A stretch of 64,000 nucleotides of DNA, taken from positions 62,001 to 126,000 of the forward strand of contig JAJFVK010000002.1 in NCBI GenBank assembly GCA_021371795.1, given 5' to 3'. This document shows positions 25,464 to 34,800 of this stretch, in pieces. Source of the stretch: Planctomycetaceae bacterium. Lineage in GTDB: Bacteria > Planctomycetota > Phycisphaerae > Sedimentisphaerales > UBA12454. Below the pieces are notes generated by a model, which saw only the letters and a list, made by a program, of their open reading frames with translations, was not told the DNA's origin and did no database searches. The position numbers and the translations under genes were made by a program. Within the stretch, counting starts at the first letter, position 1. Each line of letters opens with the position of its first letter.

Positions 25464-26666
25464 TTACGTATGATAATCGGCGTTAATTGTTACATAGCCT
25501 TTGCTCAAATCGCAGCCGTAGCAGAAATCGCTGGATTTTCCCGCACCGAGATTTACAACGATAGTATGCTCTTTTTGCGATATGATTTTGGAAACTTTTT
25601 TCGGGTCGAATTTGACCGGCTGGCCATTTTTGAATACTGTAACGCCGCCGATTGAGCAGCTTAATTTGTTTGTATTTAATTTAACGCCGCAGCTTCCGAC
25701 CGCGCAGATGATTCTGCCCCAGTTCGGGTCGCTGCCGTGGATTGCGCATTTGACAAGGTCATAATCCGCAACCGCGCGGGCGGCTTTGATAGCTTCAACT
25801 TTTGATGCTGCGCCGTTGATTACGATTGTGAACATTCTCGTTGCGCCCTCGGCGTCGAGTGCCATCTGCTTCGCCAAATCTGTCATAAGCTCATCGAGTG
25901 CCGCCGCGAATTTTTTATAATTGCTGTCTGCCTTTGTGATTGCCTTGTTGCCAGCCAATCCTGATGCGAGGATTATCGCTGTGTCGTTTGTGCTCTGATG
26001 GCCGTCAACGGTCAGCTTGTTGAGCGAATTGCCGATAGCGTCTTTCAATGCAGTCTGCAAAAGATTTTTCGAGATGTTCGCGTCGGTTGTGATAAAGCAC
26101 AGCGTAGTCGCCATATTCGGCCCAATCATTCCTGCGCCTTTGGTTGTGCCTGTGATTGCGACTGTCGCGCCGCCGAGTTTCAATTCTTTATACGCCTGTT
26201 TGCATTTTGTATCGGTTGTCATTATCGCGTGCGCGAAATCGCTGCCCGCATTTGTACTGCTCGATAGTTTCGCTGCTGCTATGATGATGCCGCTGCTGAT
26301 TTTTTCCATCGGAAGTTGATGGCCGATAATGCCCGTCGATGCGATGAGAACCTGATTCGCTTTTGCGTCGATTAATTCCGCTGCTGTTTTGCACATCGTC
26401 TCTGCGTTGAGCAGACCTTGTTTGCCTGTGCAGGTGTTCGCGTTTCCGGAGTTGACGATGACAGCTTCTGTTACAGCGGATTTAATATGTTGTTTGCAGA
26501 CGGTAACAGCCGCTGATACGACTTTATTGGTTGTAAAAACTGCCGCCGCTTTTGCGCCGCTCGGGCAGCAAATCATTCCGATATCTTTTTTGCCAGAAAC
26601 TTTAATTCCGCCGCTTATTCCCGCCGCAAGAAATCCTTTTGGTGCCGTTAATGTTGTGTTTTTCAT
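25464..26666 (-). CDS. argJ: Glutamate N-acetyltransferase / amino-acid acetyltransferase
   Basis: 400 residues, full length. The self-cleavage site is in KGAGMIGPNMATTLCF (about 177-192): the precursor is cut between Ala and the nucleophilic Thr of MAT|T type. Other conserved parts are VNSGNANTCTG and DGHQSTNDTA. It recycles acetyl groups between N-acetylornithine and glutamate in arginine synthesis and in bifunctional forms also makes N-acetylglutamate. The argC gene is 1.7 kb upstream on the same strand but separated by a toxin-antitoxin pair and a nitrilase. Confidence 0.96.
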   Translation of the reverse strand: MKNTTLTAPKGFLAAGISGGIKVSGKKDIGMICCPSGAKAAAVFTTNKVVSAAVTVCKQHIKSAVTEAVIVNSGNANTCTGKQGLLNAETMCKTAAELIDAKANQVLIASTGIIGHQLPMEKISSGIIIAAAKLSSSTNAGSDFAHAIMTTDTKCKQAYKELKLGGATVAITGTTKGAGMIGPNMATTLCFITTDANISKNLLQTALKDAIGNSLNKLTVDGHQSTNDTAIILASGLAGNKAITKADSNYKKFAAALDELMTDLAKQMALDAEGATRMFTIVINGAASKVEAIKAARAVADYDLVKCAIHGSDPNWGRIICAVGSCGVKLNTNKLSCSIGGVTVFKNGQPVKFDPKKVSKIISQKEHTIVVNLGAGKSSDFCYGCDLSKGYVTINADYHT

Positions 26667-26700
26667 AATTTATCTTTACCCAATTAACATAGAAATACGA

Positions 26701-26729
26701 TTGACTTATAGAACCCAAGTATTTATCAT
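26701..26729 (+). promoter_or_regulatory. Promoter of the DUF433/DUF5615 pair
   Basis: -35 TTGACT (26701-26706), 17-base spacer, -10 TATCAT (26724-26729). A further TATAAT at 26734-26739 may also serve. The ATG at 26768 has GAGGTG upstream. Confidence 0.55.
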
Positions 26730-26752
26730 ACATTATAATATTGTAAAATTAA

Positions 26753-26995
<243 letters not shown>

Positions 26996-27000
26996 AATTT

Positions 27001-27354
27001 ATGCAATTCAAAATTGATGAAAATCTACCGGCCGAATTGTCAGAACTGATAAAACAGTCCGGATACGATTCCAAAACTGTATTTGAACAGCAGCTTGCGG
27101 GCGCTAATGATTCGCGACTTGGGGATGTTTGTCAAAAGGAAAATAGAATATTGGTAACGCTTGATACGGGCTTTGCTGATATAAGGTCATATCCTCCGAA
27201 AAACTATCCCGGCATAATTGTCTTGAGATTAAGCCGGAGCGATAAACAGTACATTTTGAAAATATTTGCAGATGTAATGCGTTTATTTACTGCCCAACAA
27301 ATTGAAAAACGTTTATGGATTATCGAGGAAGGTAAATTAAGAATCAGAGATTAA
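27001..27354 (+). CDS. DUF5615 PIN-like toxin
   Basis: 117 residues. Starts MQFKIDENLPAELSELI, with the first PIN acidic residue in IDENLP (Asp6), a second cluster in NRILVTLDTGFADIR (Asp near 57 and 61) and PGIIVLRL. This is the Mut7-C/PIN-like fold of DUF5615, a predicted RNase toxin. It pairs with the DUF433 gene upstream. No own ribosome site is visible, so coupled translation is expected. The pair is on the opposite strand to the arginine genes around it, consistent with insertion. Confidence 0.88.
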   Translation: MQFKIDENLPAELSELIKQSGYDSKTVFEQQLAGANDSRLGDVCQKENRILVTLDTGFADIRSYPPKNYPGIIVLRLSRSDKQYILKIFADVMRLFTAQQIEKRLWIIEEGKLRIRD

Positions 27355-27375
27355 ACTCCGGCGTATAGGTTGTCT

Positions 27376-28227
27376 TTACAGTGATTTTATGTCCTTGCTT
27401 CTTGGGTCGTTTATATCGTCAGGCCCGTTTGTCAAAATGCCGTTCATCGCAATCGCTCTGAATTTTGCTGAAGGGTCGTAGAATGATATTGATGTATCGA
27501 TTGTATTAACCATCATATCCGGCTGATGAGATTTTAATTCTTTTACAATTTCGCCATCCGGCTGAATAAAACATGAAGAATATGGGGCGATTTCACCGCA
27601 CGAATTCGCCATACTCGCCCAGAAATAATTCGACGCGACGTTGGCCTGCATTGTTTGCCTGATTATGTGTCGATGAACGCTTTGTTCTTTTTGCCGTGCA
27701 TTATAAAACGATTGCAATACGCACTGAACTTTCAGTTTATTAAGTTCCCGATAAATTTCCGGAAACCGCAAATCAAAGCAAATCAGCAATGCGCATTTAA
27801 CGCTGTTAATCGTAAACGTTACAAATCGATTGCCCGGCGTGTAATGCATCAAATCGCTTTCAGTGCCGAACCTTTTATCGTATCGGTTTTCAATTTGTCC
27901 CTGCGGATTGATTAGATAAATGCAATTATGCGGCTTGTTCGGCGGCGTAAGTTTATGTGTACTGCCCAGTACGACCCAAAGGTGTAATTTGCCGGCAAGC
28001 GACATAATTTTCTTTGTCTCTTCGATAAGCAGCGACCAGTCGTAACCTTCGAAGCTGTCGAAATCCGCGCCTGCGTATCCGCTCAACGCGCATTCTGAAA
28101 AATGAACAATGTCAGCTTCGGCCGCTTTTGCGTCCTTGAGAAAATCCTGTATATACTCCGAGTTCCGCCTGATATGCTCGCTTACAGGAAACTGACACGT
28201 CGCGATTTTTAATTTTCCGTTTGCCAC
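27376..28227 (-). CDS. Carbon-nitrogen hydrolase (nitrilase superfamily)
   Basis: 283 residues with the full Glu-Lys-Cys triad: Glu in IVHFSECALSGY (about 45), Lys in NRYDKRFGTE (about 118) and Cys in CALLICFDLRFPEIYR (about 151). These enzymes cleave or transfer amides. The substrate cannot be named; a cyanide, omega-amide or carbamoyl-type substrate is possible. It sits between argC and the toxin-antitoxin pair, downstream of a repeat-rich gap. No signal peptide, so cytoplasmic. Confidence 0.88.
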   Translation of the reverse strand: MANGKLKIATCQFPVSEHIRRNSEYIQDFLKDAKAAEADIVHFSECALSGYAGADFDSFEGYDWSLLIEETKKIMSLAGKLHLWVVLGSTHKLTPPNKPHNCIYLINPQGQIENRYDKRFGTESDLMHYTPGNRFVTFTINSVKCALLICFDLRFPEIYRELNKLKVQCVLQSFYNARQKEQSVHRHIIRQTMQANVASNYFWASMANSCGEIAPYSSCFIQPDGEIVKELKSHQPDMMVNTIDTSISFYDPSAKFRAIAMNGILTNGPDDINDPRSKDIKSL

Positions 28228-28370
28228 AGAGTTTTTTACCTTTTTTTATTAGCCACAGAGCTCACAGAGATACTAAATTATAGCCACAGAGAACACAGAG
28301 TTCACAGAGATTTATTTGTGTTCATTGTGGTTAATTCAATCTTCATTCTTCAATCTTAAATTCTTTCTGG
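28228..28370. repeat. Intergenic word repeats between argC and the nitrilase gene
   Basis: CCACAGAG words at about 28225, 28253 and 28283, further CACAGAG copies, GTGTTCATTGTGGTTA and CAATCTTCATTCTTCAATCTT follow one another. All recur at 20210-20418 or 20815-20895. No promoter or hairpin stands out. Confidence 0.65.
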
Positions 28371-29375
28371 CTATTTTAACCCGTCTGTTTCATCGAAACC
28401 ATACATAATATTCATATTTTGCACAGCCTGGCCGGATGCACCTTTAATCAGGTTATCGACATCGCTGAAGATTACAATCTTATCTTTGCAGATTGTCGGA
28501 TAAATATGACAATAGTTTGTGTTCGCGATATCTTTGAGCATCGGCGGAGCGTTAAGCACCTGCACGAAAGGTTCATTCTTGTAAAATTCTTTATAGAGCT
28601 CCGTCAACTTTTCAGCGGTGATTTTTTCTTTCGGCTGGCAATAGATTGTTGACATAATACCGTAATCGAACGGACCGACGTGCGGCTGGAAAAGCACTTC
28701 AACGTGTTTGCCCGCAAGTTCGCCTGCGATTTGTTCCATCTCCGGCTGATGACGATGTTTGCCGATTCCGTAAGCGAATAAGTTTTCATTCATATTCGGG
28801 AAATGGAAATTTTTCGACGGATTTTTGCCCGCGCCGCTTGCACCGGTAACTGAATTTACTATTACAGTCCCTTCGACAAGTTTGTTTTTCAAAAGCGGAG
28901 CAGTGCCGAGAATAAAAGTCGTCGGGAAGCAGCCGGGGTTGGCGATGAGTTTCGCGGTTTTGATTTTCTCGCGATTCAGTTCGCACAATCCGTAAACCGC
29001 CTGCTTGAGATTTTCTTTATCTGTATGCGGCTGGTAATATTTTTCGTAAACGCTGACGTCTTTGATTCGATAATCTGCGCTGAAGTCGATAACTTTCAGA
29101 CCTGCCGTCAAAAGATTCGGAACAAACCCCATCGAAACTTTATGCGGCAGACAGCAAAGCGCGACTTTTGCGCTGCTGATAAGTTTGTTCATATTCAGCG
29201 GTTCGATTTCCAGCGAGCAGCGTCCTCTGAATCGCGGGAAGATGTCCGGCACTTTGCCGCATTCTTCCGGCAGAGCGGTCAGATATGTAAGTTTCGCCTG
29301 TGAATGGCGCATAAATATTTCGATTGCCTGTGCGCCGGTATATCCGCTGGCGCCGATGATTGCTACGGGTAACAT
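28371..29375 (-). CDS. argC: N-acetyl-gamma-glutamyl-phosphate reductase
   Basis: 334 residues. NADP-binding motif VAIIGASGYTGAQAIE (about 4-19), catalytic cysteine in IANPGCFPTTFILG (about 144-157), and the conserved SVTGASGAGKNP and GKHRHQPEMEQI. It reduces N-acetylglutamyl phosphate to the semialdehyde in arginine synthesis. It ends 143 bases before the nitrilase gene and starts two bases after the CmpB-like gene ends, so it is probably cotranscribed with that gene. Confidence 0.97.
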   Translation of the reverse strand: MLPVAIIGASGYTGAQAIEIFMRHSQAKLTYLTALPEECGKVPDIFPRFRGRCSLEIEPLNMNKLISSAKVALCCLPHKVSMGFVPNLLTAGLKVIDFSADYRIKDVSVYEKYYQPHTDKENLKQAVYGLCELNREKIKTAKLIANPGCFPTTFILGTAPLLKNKLVEGTVIVNSVTGASGAGKNPSKNFHFPNMNENLFAYGIGKHRHQPEMEQIAGELAGKHVEVLFQPHVGPFDYGIMSTIYCQPKEKITAEKLTELYKEFYKNEPFVQVLNAPPMLKDIANTNYCHIYPTICKDKIVIFSDVDNLIKGASGQAVQNMNIMYGFDETDGLK

Positions 29376-29377
29376 AA

Positions 29378-29878
29378 CTAAGACTCCTTTGTCGTATTAT
29401 GAGTATTTTTCTGAATTTGATTTTCTATGTCTGACGATTTTAGTTTTCCCGCCAGTGCCAGACTGCACATATCTGCTTTAGGATAAATCAATTCGGCGCC
29501 CATTCCGAGAAAATACCAGAAAGGGGCGTAATATAACGCGATTTGTCCGTGTAGATTGTAAGGCAGCTTACTGTAATCCCATATCTTCAGTCCTGCGCCG
29601 GTGAAAAGGCATCCCGATATATATTCCACCGTGTAAATGTAGAGCATATAAACAACAGCTCTTGCAGGCAGCGGGAGTTTATGTTTTTTCAGGAAATCGG
29701 CTATCGGCATAAGCAGTATGGCCAGCAGGCCGTAATCGATAATCATCCATGGCGAACTGGCTCCGTACATATTTATGTTTCCATTTACAAGGTTTCTGAT
29801 GGCTATCAAAAAAACTTCAAGAAGCATACCGAGAAGCCCGAAGATAAAAAATCGAAATATAATGCGTTTAGCGTTTAT
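29378..29878 (-). CDS. CmpB-like (putative ABC transporter permease type) membrane protein
   Basis: From ATG 29827 it is 149 residues, but the reading is open to 29878, where an ATA codon begins NAKRIIFRFFIFGLLGMLLE with AGGGA nine bases upstream. This extra segment matches the usual N-terminal helix of PF06541-type proteins, so the real start may be the ATA. Four or five helices are present, with the signature GAGLKIWDYSKLPYNLHGQI (about 80-99 from the ATG). The role is unknown despite the family name. It ends two bases before argC. Confidence 0.7.
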   Translation of the reverse strand: MNAKRIIFRFFIFGLLGMLLEVFLIAIRNLVNGNINMYGASSPWMIIDYGLLAILLMPIADFLKKHKLPLPARAVVYMLYIYTVEYISGCLFTGAGLKIWDYSKLPYNLHGQIALYYAPFWYFLGMGAELIYPKADMCSLALAGKLKSSDIENQIQKNTHNTTKES

Positions 29879-29894
29879 TTTTAAATTTCCCTAT

Positions 29895-29924
29895 AAAAAA
29901 AAGGCCGCGTATCTTTTCGCGGCC
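29895..29924 (-). terminator. Terminator of rplM-rpsI
   Basis: Minus strand: GGCCGCG (29924-29918), eight-base loop, CGCGGCC (29909-29903), followed by eight T (29902-29895). A textbook intrinsic terminator, 30 bases past the rpsI stop. Confidence 0.9.
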
Positions 29925-29953
29925 ATTGTAATATTCCATAATATATTTTGCAA

Positions 29954-30430
29954 TTAGCGTTTTGAGAACTGGAATCTCTTTCTTGCGCCAGCCTGGCCGG
30001 GTTTCTTTCTTTCGACCATTCTGCCGTCTCTTGTCAGGTAGCCGCCGTCGCGAAGTGCCTGTAAAAGAGAAGGATCGTAGTTCTTCAGAGCCCTTGCGAT
30101 ACCCTGCATAACAGCGCCGCTTTGGCCTGTGATGCCGCCGCCATTGACGTTAACGAAAACGTCAAGGCTCTTTTCAGTCTTTGTTGCTTTTAACGGAGCG
30201 ACAACGTTGCTGACATCCTGCGGGCGTGTGAAGTAGTTATCGAGTGCTCTGTTATTGATTTTGAACTCACCTTTGCCCGGTCTGATTCTGACTCTGGCAA
30301 CGGAGGTTTTTCTTCTGCCTGTGCCCCAGGTATAACCGCCTTTTGATGCAGCTTTCTTGGTTGTTTGGCTTTCTGTCGAAAGCTTCAGTCCTGCCAGCGG
30401 GGTATTTGTGTTTGTAACGTTATCTGCCAT
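29954..30430 (-). CDS. rpsI: 30S ribosomal protein S9
   Basis: 158 residues with a nonconserved N-terminal extension of about 30 residues, then the S9 core: GTGRRKTSVARVRIRPGKG (about 37-55), GGGITGQSGAVMQGIARAL and the invariant C-terminus ending RKRFQFSKR, whose tail reaches the P site. Follows rplM by 21 bases in the usual L13-S9 operon. Confidence 0.98.
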   Translation of the reverse strand: MADNVTNTNTPLAGLKLSTESQTTKKAASKGGYTWGTGRRKTSVARVRIRPGKGEFKINNRALDNYFTRPQDVSNVVAPLKATKTEKSLDVFVNVNGGGITGQSGAVMQGIARALKNYDPSLLQALRDGGYLTRDGRMVERKKPGQAGARKRFQFSKR

Positions 30431-30451
30431 ATTATATTTCCATCAATTGGG

Positions 30452-30880
30452 TTAAAGTTCGATTTTTTCAGGTGCTTGAGCGGTATATTTATGCTCTGTG
30501 CCGCGACAAACTTTCAGTTTCTTGACCATTCTGTCGCCCATAGCACTCTTCGGAAGCATTCTCTTGACGGCCAGTTCGATAATCTTCTCTGGATTTTTCG
30601 CCATCATTTCCGGGAATGTGAGATATTTATGACCGCCCGGATAAAAAGTATAATAGTCATACAGTTTTGCTTCTTCTTTTTTGCCCGTCAGCTTGATTTT
30701 CTCAGCATTGAGCACGATAACATAATCGCCAGTATCAACGTGCGGAGTGTAGGTGGGTTTATGTTTACCCATCAGGATTGTCGCGAGTTTCACGGCCAAT
30801 CTGCCTAAAATAGCCCCATCGGCGTCAACTAAAAGCCATTTATGCTGTACATTTTCATTTCTTGCTAAAAAACTTTTCAT
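30452..30880 (-). CDS. rplM: 50S ribosomal protein L13
   Basis: 142 residues, normal length. Characteristic KWLLVDADGAILGRLAVKLA (about 14-33), LMGKHKPTYTPHVDTGDYV and KRMLPKSAMGDRM. An early-assembling 23S rRNA-binding protein and translational regulator of its own operon in some bacteria. A leader of about 125 bases with a duplicated element precedes it. Confidence 0.98.
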   Translation of the reverse strand: MKSFLARNENVQHKWLLVDADGAILGRLAVKLATILMGKHKPTYTPHVDTGDYVIVLNAEKIKLTGKKEEAKLYDYYTFYPGGHKYLTFPEMMAKNPEKIIELAVKRMLPKSAMGDRMVKKLKVCRGTEHKYTAQAPEKIEL

Positions 30881-30940
30881 ACGGATCCTACATAAAATTC
30901 ACAAGTTACTACGCAGGTAAAGCGAAGCGGGTACCTAACT

Positions 30941-31210
30941 AAACCTTGCCGCGCGAAGTAATAATGCCAACTGGCATCATAGACTCTTTCTACAATTTTT
31001 GGAAAACGGCAAATTATACCTGCCTATACGGCTATGTCAACCATTATTTTGCAATAAAAAAGAAGTTTTAACACATAACCTGTTAAATAAAAGGAAGTTA
31101 TAAGCATATAATACGAGTTTCAAAAATTATTCCGCTTGCATCCCTTTGGGGTCGGCAGGGAATTTAGCGAAACCTTGCGATGCGCGGGCAATGGTACCAA
31201 TTGGCATTAT
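30941..31210. repeat. Duplicated 40-base element upstream of rplM
   Basis: AAACCTTGC...CGCG...AATGCCAACTGGCATCAT (30941-30980) and AAACCTTGC...CGCG...TACCAATTGGCATTAT (31170-31210) share order and most bases. The first lies in the predicted rplM leader; the second lies upstream of its promoter and next to the LuxR-type gene promoter. Each ends in a short palindrome (TGCCA/TGGCA). Confidence 0.6.
31013..31040 (-). promoter_or_regulatory. Promoter of rplM-rpsI
   Basis: Minus strand: consensus -35 TTGACA (31040-31035), 16-base spacer, consensus -10 TATAAT (31018-31013). Start near 31006, leader about 125 bases. Confidence 0.85.
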
Positions 31211-31212
31211 GC

Positions 31213-31241
31213 TTGTCAATTTCTTATCTGATTGTTACACT
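31213..31241 (+). promoter_or_regulatory. Promoter of the LuxR-type gene
   Basis: -35 TTGTCA (31213-31218), 17-base spacer, -10 TACACT (31236-31241). The ATG at 31274 has AAGGAG ten bases upstream. Confidence 0.5.
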
Positions 31242-31273
31242 GGTACAAGACTAATCTTAAGGAGAATAAGATT

Positions 31274-31555
31274 ATGGCAGATAGTACGGATATATTTTCG
31301 GAAGTTGAATGGGGAGAGATAGCAAAAGCCCTCTCTTTGTCAAAACGTGAATCGCAGATTATCAAAGAACTTTTTGCCGACAACTCGGACAAAAGAATTG
31401 CATTGGATTTGGAGATAACCATTTCTACCGTCAGAACTCACATAAGCAGATTATTCAGAAAGCTCAATGCCGATTGCAGGATGGATGTAATACTCCACGT
31501 CTTTAGATGTTTCCGTGATAACTGCTGCAAACTCAACTGTCCCCGTCAGCGATGA
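31274..31555 (+). CDS. Orphan LuxR-type HTH DNA-binding protein
   Basis: 93 residues from the ATG with AAGGAG upstream. Residues about 20-75 are the GerE/LuxR HTH: LSLSKRESQIIKELF, then LDLEITISTVRTHISRLFRK with the recognition helix. There is no receiver, sensor or dimerisation domain, only a 15-residue head and a Cys-rich tail (CFRDNCCKLNC). Such orphan HTH proteins may bind as dimers or act as accessory regulators. A small ORF with a strong ribosome site and a terminator follow. Confidence 0.85.
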   Translation: MADSTDIFSEVEWGEIAKALSLSKRESQIIKELFADNSDKRIALDLEITISTVRTHISRLFRKLNADCRMDVILHVFRCFRDNCCKLNCPRQR

Positions 31556-31667
31556 TAGCAGAAATACCGACTGTACGTGGTTTTGTTGACAGGTATAATA
31601 CTCACCCCAAAGATGGGGATATGCGATAAGCGGTTAGAGTAAAAAGAAAATTGGAACAGGAGGCGAT

Positions 31668-31760
31668 ATTGTTTCATCGGGCAGTGTTATGGCCAATATC
31701 CCCGAACGGGTGAAGCTGATTTTGCTGGTAACAGATTTGCTTGCGATCAGAAGAAAATAA
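31668..31760 (+). CDS. Possible small peptide gene downstream of the LuxR-type gene
   Basis: A perfect AGGAGG (31658-31663) is followed four bases later by ATT, opening a frame of 30 codons that ends TAA at 31760. Inside it an ATG at 31689 starts 23 residues, MANIPERVKLILLVTDLLAI plus RRK, an amphipathic, partly hydrophobic peptide. TTG at 31669 in another frame stops after 14 codons. Just after, AGGAGAAAGGATAGAAGAAG precedes an ATG-TAA start-stop. May be a decayed gene or a small peptide; uncertain. Confidence 0.3.
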   Translation: MVSSGSVMANIPERVKLILLVTDLLAIRRK

Positions 31761-31787
31761 TAGGAGAAAGGATAGAAGAAGATGTAA

Positions 31788-31823
31788 AAACAGGCTGTCT
31801 TTTAAGACAGCCTGTTTGCTTTT
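31788..31823. terminator. Bidirectional terminator between the LuxR-type gene and nrdJ
   Basis: Perfect 12-base stem AAACAGGCTGTC/GACAGCCTGTTT with loop TTTTAA. T-rich tails occur on both strands (GCTTTT on plus, a run of five T on minus), so it can end transcripts from both sides. Confidence 0.85.
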
Positions 31824-31851
31824 ATGAATTAGACTCAAAACTAAAAACTGA

Positions 31852-34800
31852 TTAACTGCATCCCATCGAGTTGCCGCAGTTGAAGCATTTATAACAGGAG
31901 CCGTTGCGGACGGTTATCGAGCCGCAAATATCGCACGCCGGTGCATCGTCCTGAAAATGCTCGAACTGTGCGTTGAACTGCTGCATTGTTGAGCCTTCGG
32001 TTTGTGTGCCGTCGCCTTTAACGACGGAACTTACTGTTGCGACCGCTCTGTCGGCCATGTCGGCAATTCTGTTCTTTTCAGTTTTTTCTTTTATTTCAAC
32101 CACCTTAACCGCCGGCTTTGCCTGAACAGCCTTTACTTCCGCGATTTTTTTGGCAAGGTCTTTTGTTTTTTCTACCAGAACTTTTGCTGTTGTCGTTGTT
32201 TTGTTTGTAACCTGAACATTATCCCGATTCGGCGTGTTTTTTTCCGCGTAGCCCGGTATGAACTGACAGCCCATCCAGCAGAAGATATAATCAATCAGGC
32301 TCTTTGCGAACGGTATGTTCTTATTTGATGTCATACCTGCCGGCTCGAACCTTGCGTGCCTGAATTTATCGACAAGCGTAACAAGCGGAACGCCGTACTG
32401 CAGCGACATCGAAACGCACGTGCCGACGACATCCATCAAACCGCCGACGGTACTGCCTTCCTTGGCCATCGTGATAAACAGTTCACCCGGCTGCCCATCG
32501 TCATAAAGACCGACAGTCAAATAGCCTTCGTGTCCTGCGACCGAGAATTTATGCGTAATGCTCTTTCTGGTTTCCGCAAGTCTGCGTCTGTATGGTTTCG
32601 GCGGAGCGGTAATGACTTTCGTTTCTTCTTTGGCCTCGCCGTCTTTATGTTCATCGGTTTGCACCGGCTGAAGCATCTTTGAGCCGTCGCGATAAACAGC
32701 CACTGCTTTCAGCCCCATTTTCCAGCCTTCCATATATGCCGAGCTGACTTCCTCTGCGGTTGATTCTTTAGGCATATTGATAGTCTTGCTTATCGCGCCG
32801 CTGATAAACGGCTGAACAGCGGCCATCATTTTCAGATGTGCCATATAATGGATGCTGCGAACGCCTTTTTGTGCCTTGAAAGCACAATCAAAGACCGGCA
32901 AATGTTCCTTATCAAGTTTTTTGCTCGTCTCGATGGTATCGTCTTTATCGATATCGTCGCATATTTGCTTGATATCGTCGGCGCTGTAGCCGAGTCTTTC
33001 CAGTGCCATCGGGACGGTTTTATTTACGATTTTTAAAATTCCACCGCCTGCGAGAAGTTTATATTTCACCAGTGCTATGTCCGGCTCGACTCCCGTCGTA
33101 TCGCAATCCATCATAAATCCGATAGTGCCTGTCGGAGCAAGAACCGTAACTTGTGCGTTTCTGTAACCGAATTTTGTGCCCGCATCAAGTGCCTGGTCCC
33201 AGGCGTCTCTCGCTGCGCTTAGCAGATAATCCGGGCAATTAACTTCAGATATATTTTTGCACTGCTGACGATGCATATCGATAACGTTCAGCATATATTG
33301 TGCGTTTTCGTGATATTTGTCGAATGTTCCCTTAACGCCGGCAATTTCCGCGCTGGCGATGTATGCGGTACCGGTCAAGATTGCCGTAATAGCAGATGCG
33401 ATTGTCCTTGCCTGTTCGCTGTCATAAGGAAGGGCAAGACTCATAATCAAACTGCCTAAATTGGCATAACCAAGTCCCAATGCCCTGAAATTATGACTGT
33501 TTTCAGTGATTGGAGCGTTTGGGTAACTGCCGTTATCAACAAGAATTTCCTGTGCGATAACGTATAATCTTGCAGCGGTCTTGAACCTTTCGACGTCGAA
33601 CGAGCCGTCTTCGTTTCTGAACTTAATCAGGTTAAGCGAAGCCAGGTTGCAGGCCGAATCGTCGATGAACATATATTCACTGCACGGATTCGATGCGTGA
33701 ATTGGACCTGCTGCCGGGCAGGTATGCCATTTGTTGATTGTGGTATGATATTGCAGACCGGGGTCGCCGCAAAGCCTTGTCGCTTCAGAAAGTAAGTCGA
33801 ATAATTCGCTTGCCTTATATTTTACCGATGGTTTGCCGGTCGTAACTTCGGTGGTCGTCCATTCTTCGTCTTTTTCAACAGCTTCCATAAATTCGTCAGT
33901 TACTCGTACCGACAAATTGGAATTCTGGAACATAACGCTGTTGTATGCTTCGTTATTGAATTGGCCGCCATAACCAGCATTGATAAGAGCGCGAGCTTTT
34001 TTCTCTTCCTCCATCTTGGCACTGATGAATTCTTTAATGTCAGGATGCGATACCATTAACGACTGCATCTTGGCGGCACGTCTTGTTTTTCCGCCGGACT
34101 TTACAACAGCTGCGATTTGGTCATAAACACGCATAAAGCTAAGCGGGCCTGATGGCTTTCCGCCGCCGGCGAGTTTTTCCTTACTGCTGCGGAGAGTTGA
34201 AAGGTCTGTGCCGGTGCCCGAGCCGTGCTTGAAGAGCATTGCTTCGCTGGCCGCCAGACTCATAATATCTTCCATTGTGTCTTTTACAGACTGGATGAAA
34301 CAGGCCGATGCCTGCGGATATTCATAACTGCTCTTGCATGGAACAGCTTTATTTAACTTGTTATCCCAATGATAGTTATGTTCGCTGCCCTCGATACCGT
34401 AAATATCTTTAAGCCCGACATTGAACCATACCGGCGAGTTGAACGAGCCGTATTGATTAACGCACAGCCATGTAAGTTCGTTGTAGAAGTTTTCGGTATC
34501 GGTTTGGGTTGCGAAGTAGCCGTCTTTTTGGCCGCGGTCAGCGATTGTTCGGCAGACTCTGTGAACGAGCTGTTTTACTGAATTTTCACGATGTCCGGTC
34601 TCGATATCGCCGTAGAAGTACTTGCTGACAACGACTTTTGTCGCAAGTTGGCTCCAGGTAGCGGGAACTTCGACGTTATTTTGTTCAAAAATGACCTCGC
34701 CGCCGTCGCCGGTGATTTTTGCCTGTCTGGTTTCCCATTCAAGCTGGTCAAAAGGATGGATTCCAGGTGTAGAGAACTGCTGATTTACTTTCAGTCCTCT

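Noticed and set aside
31202-31218. TTGGCATTATGCTTG as a sigma-54 promoter
   Set aside because: GG and GC are only six bases apart, not ten, so it does not fit a -24/-12 site.
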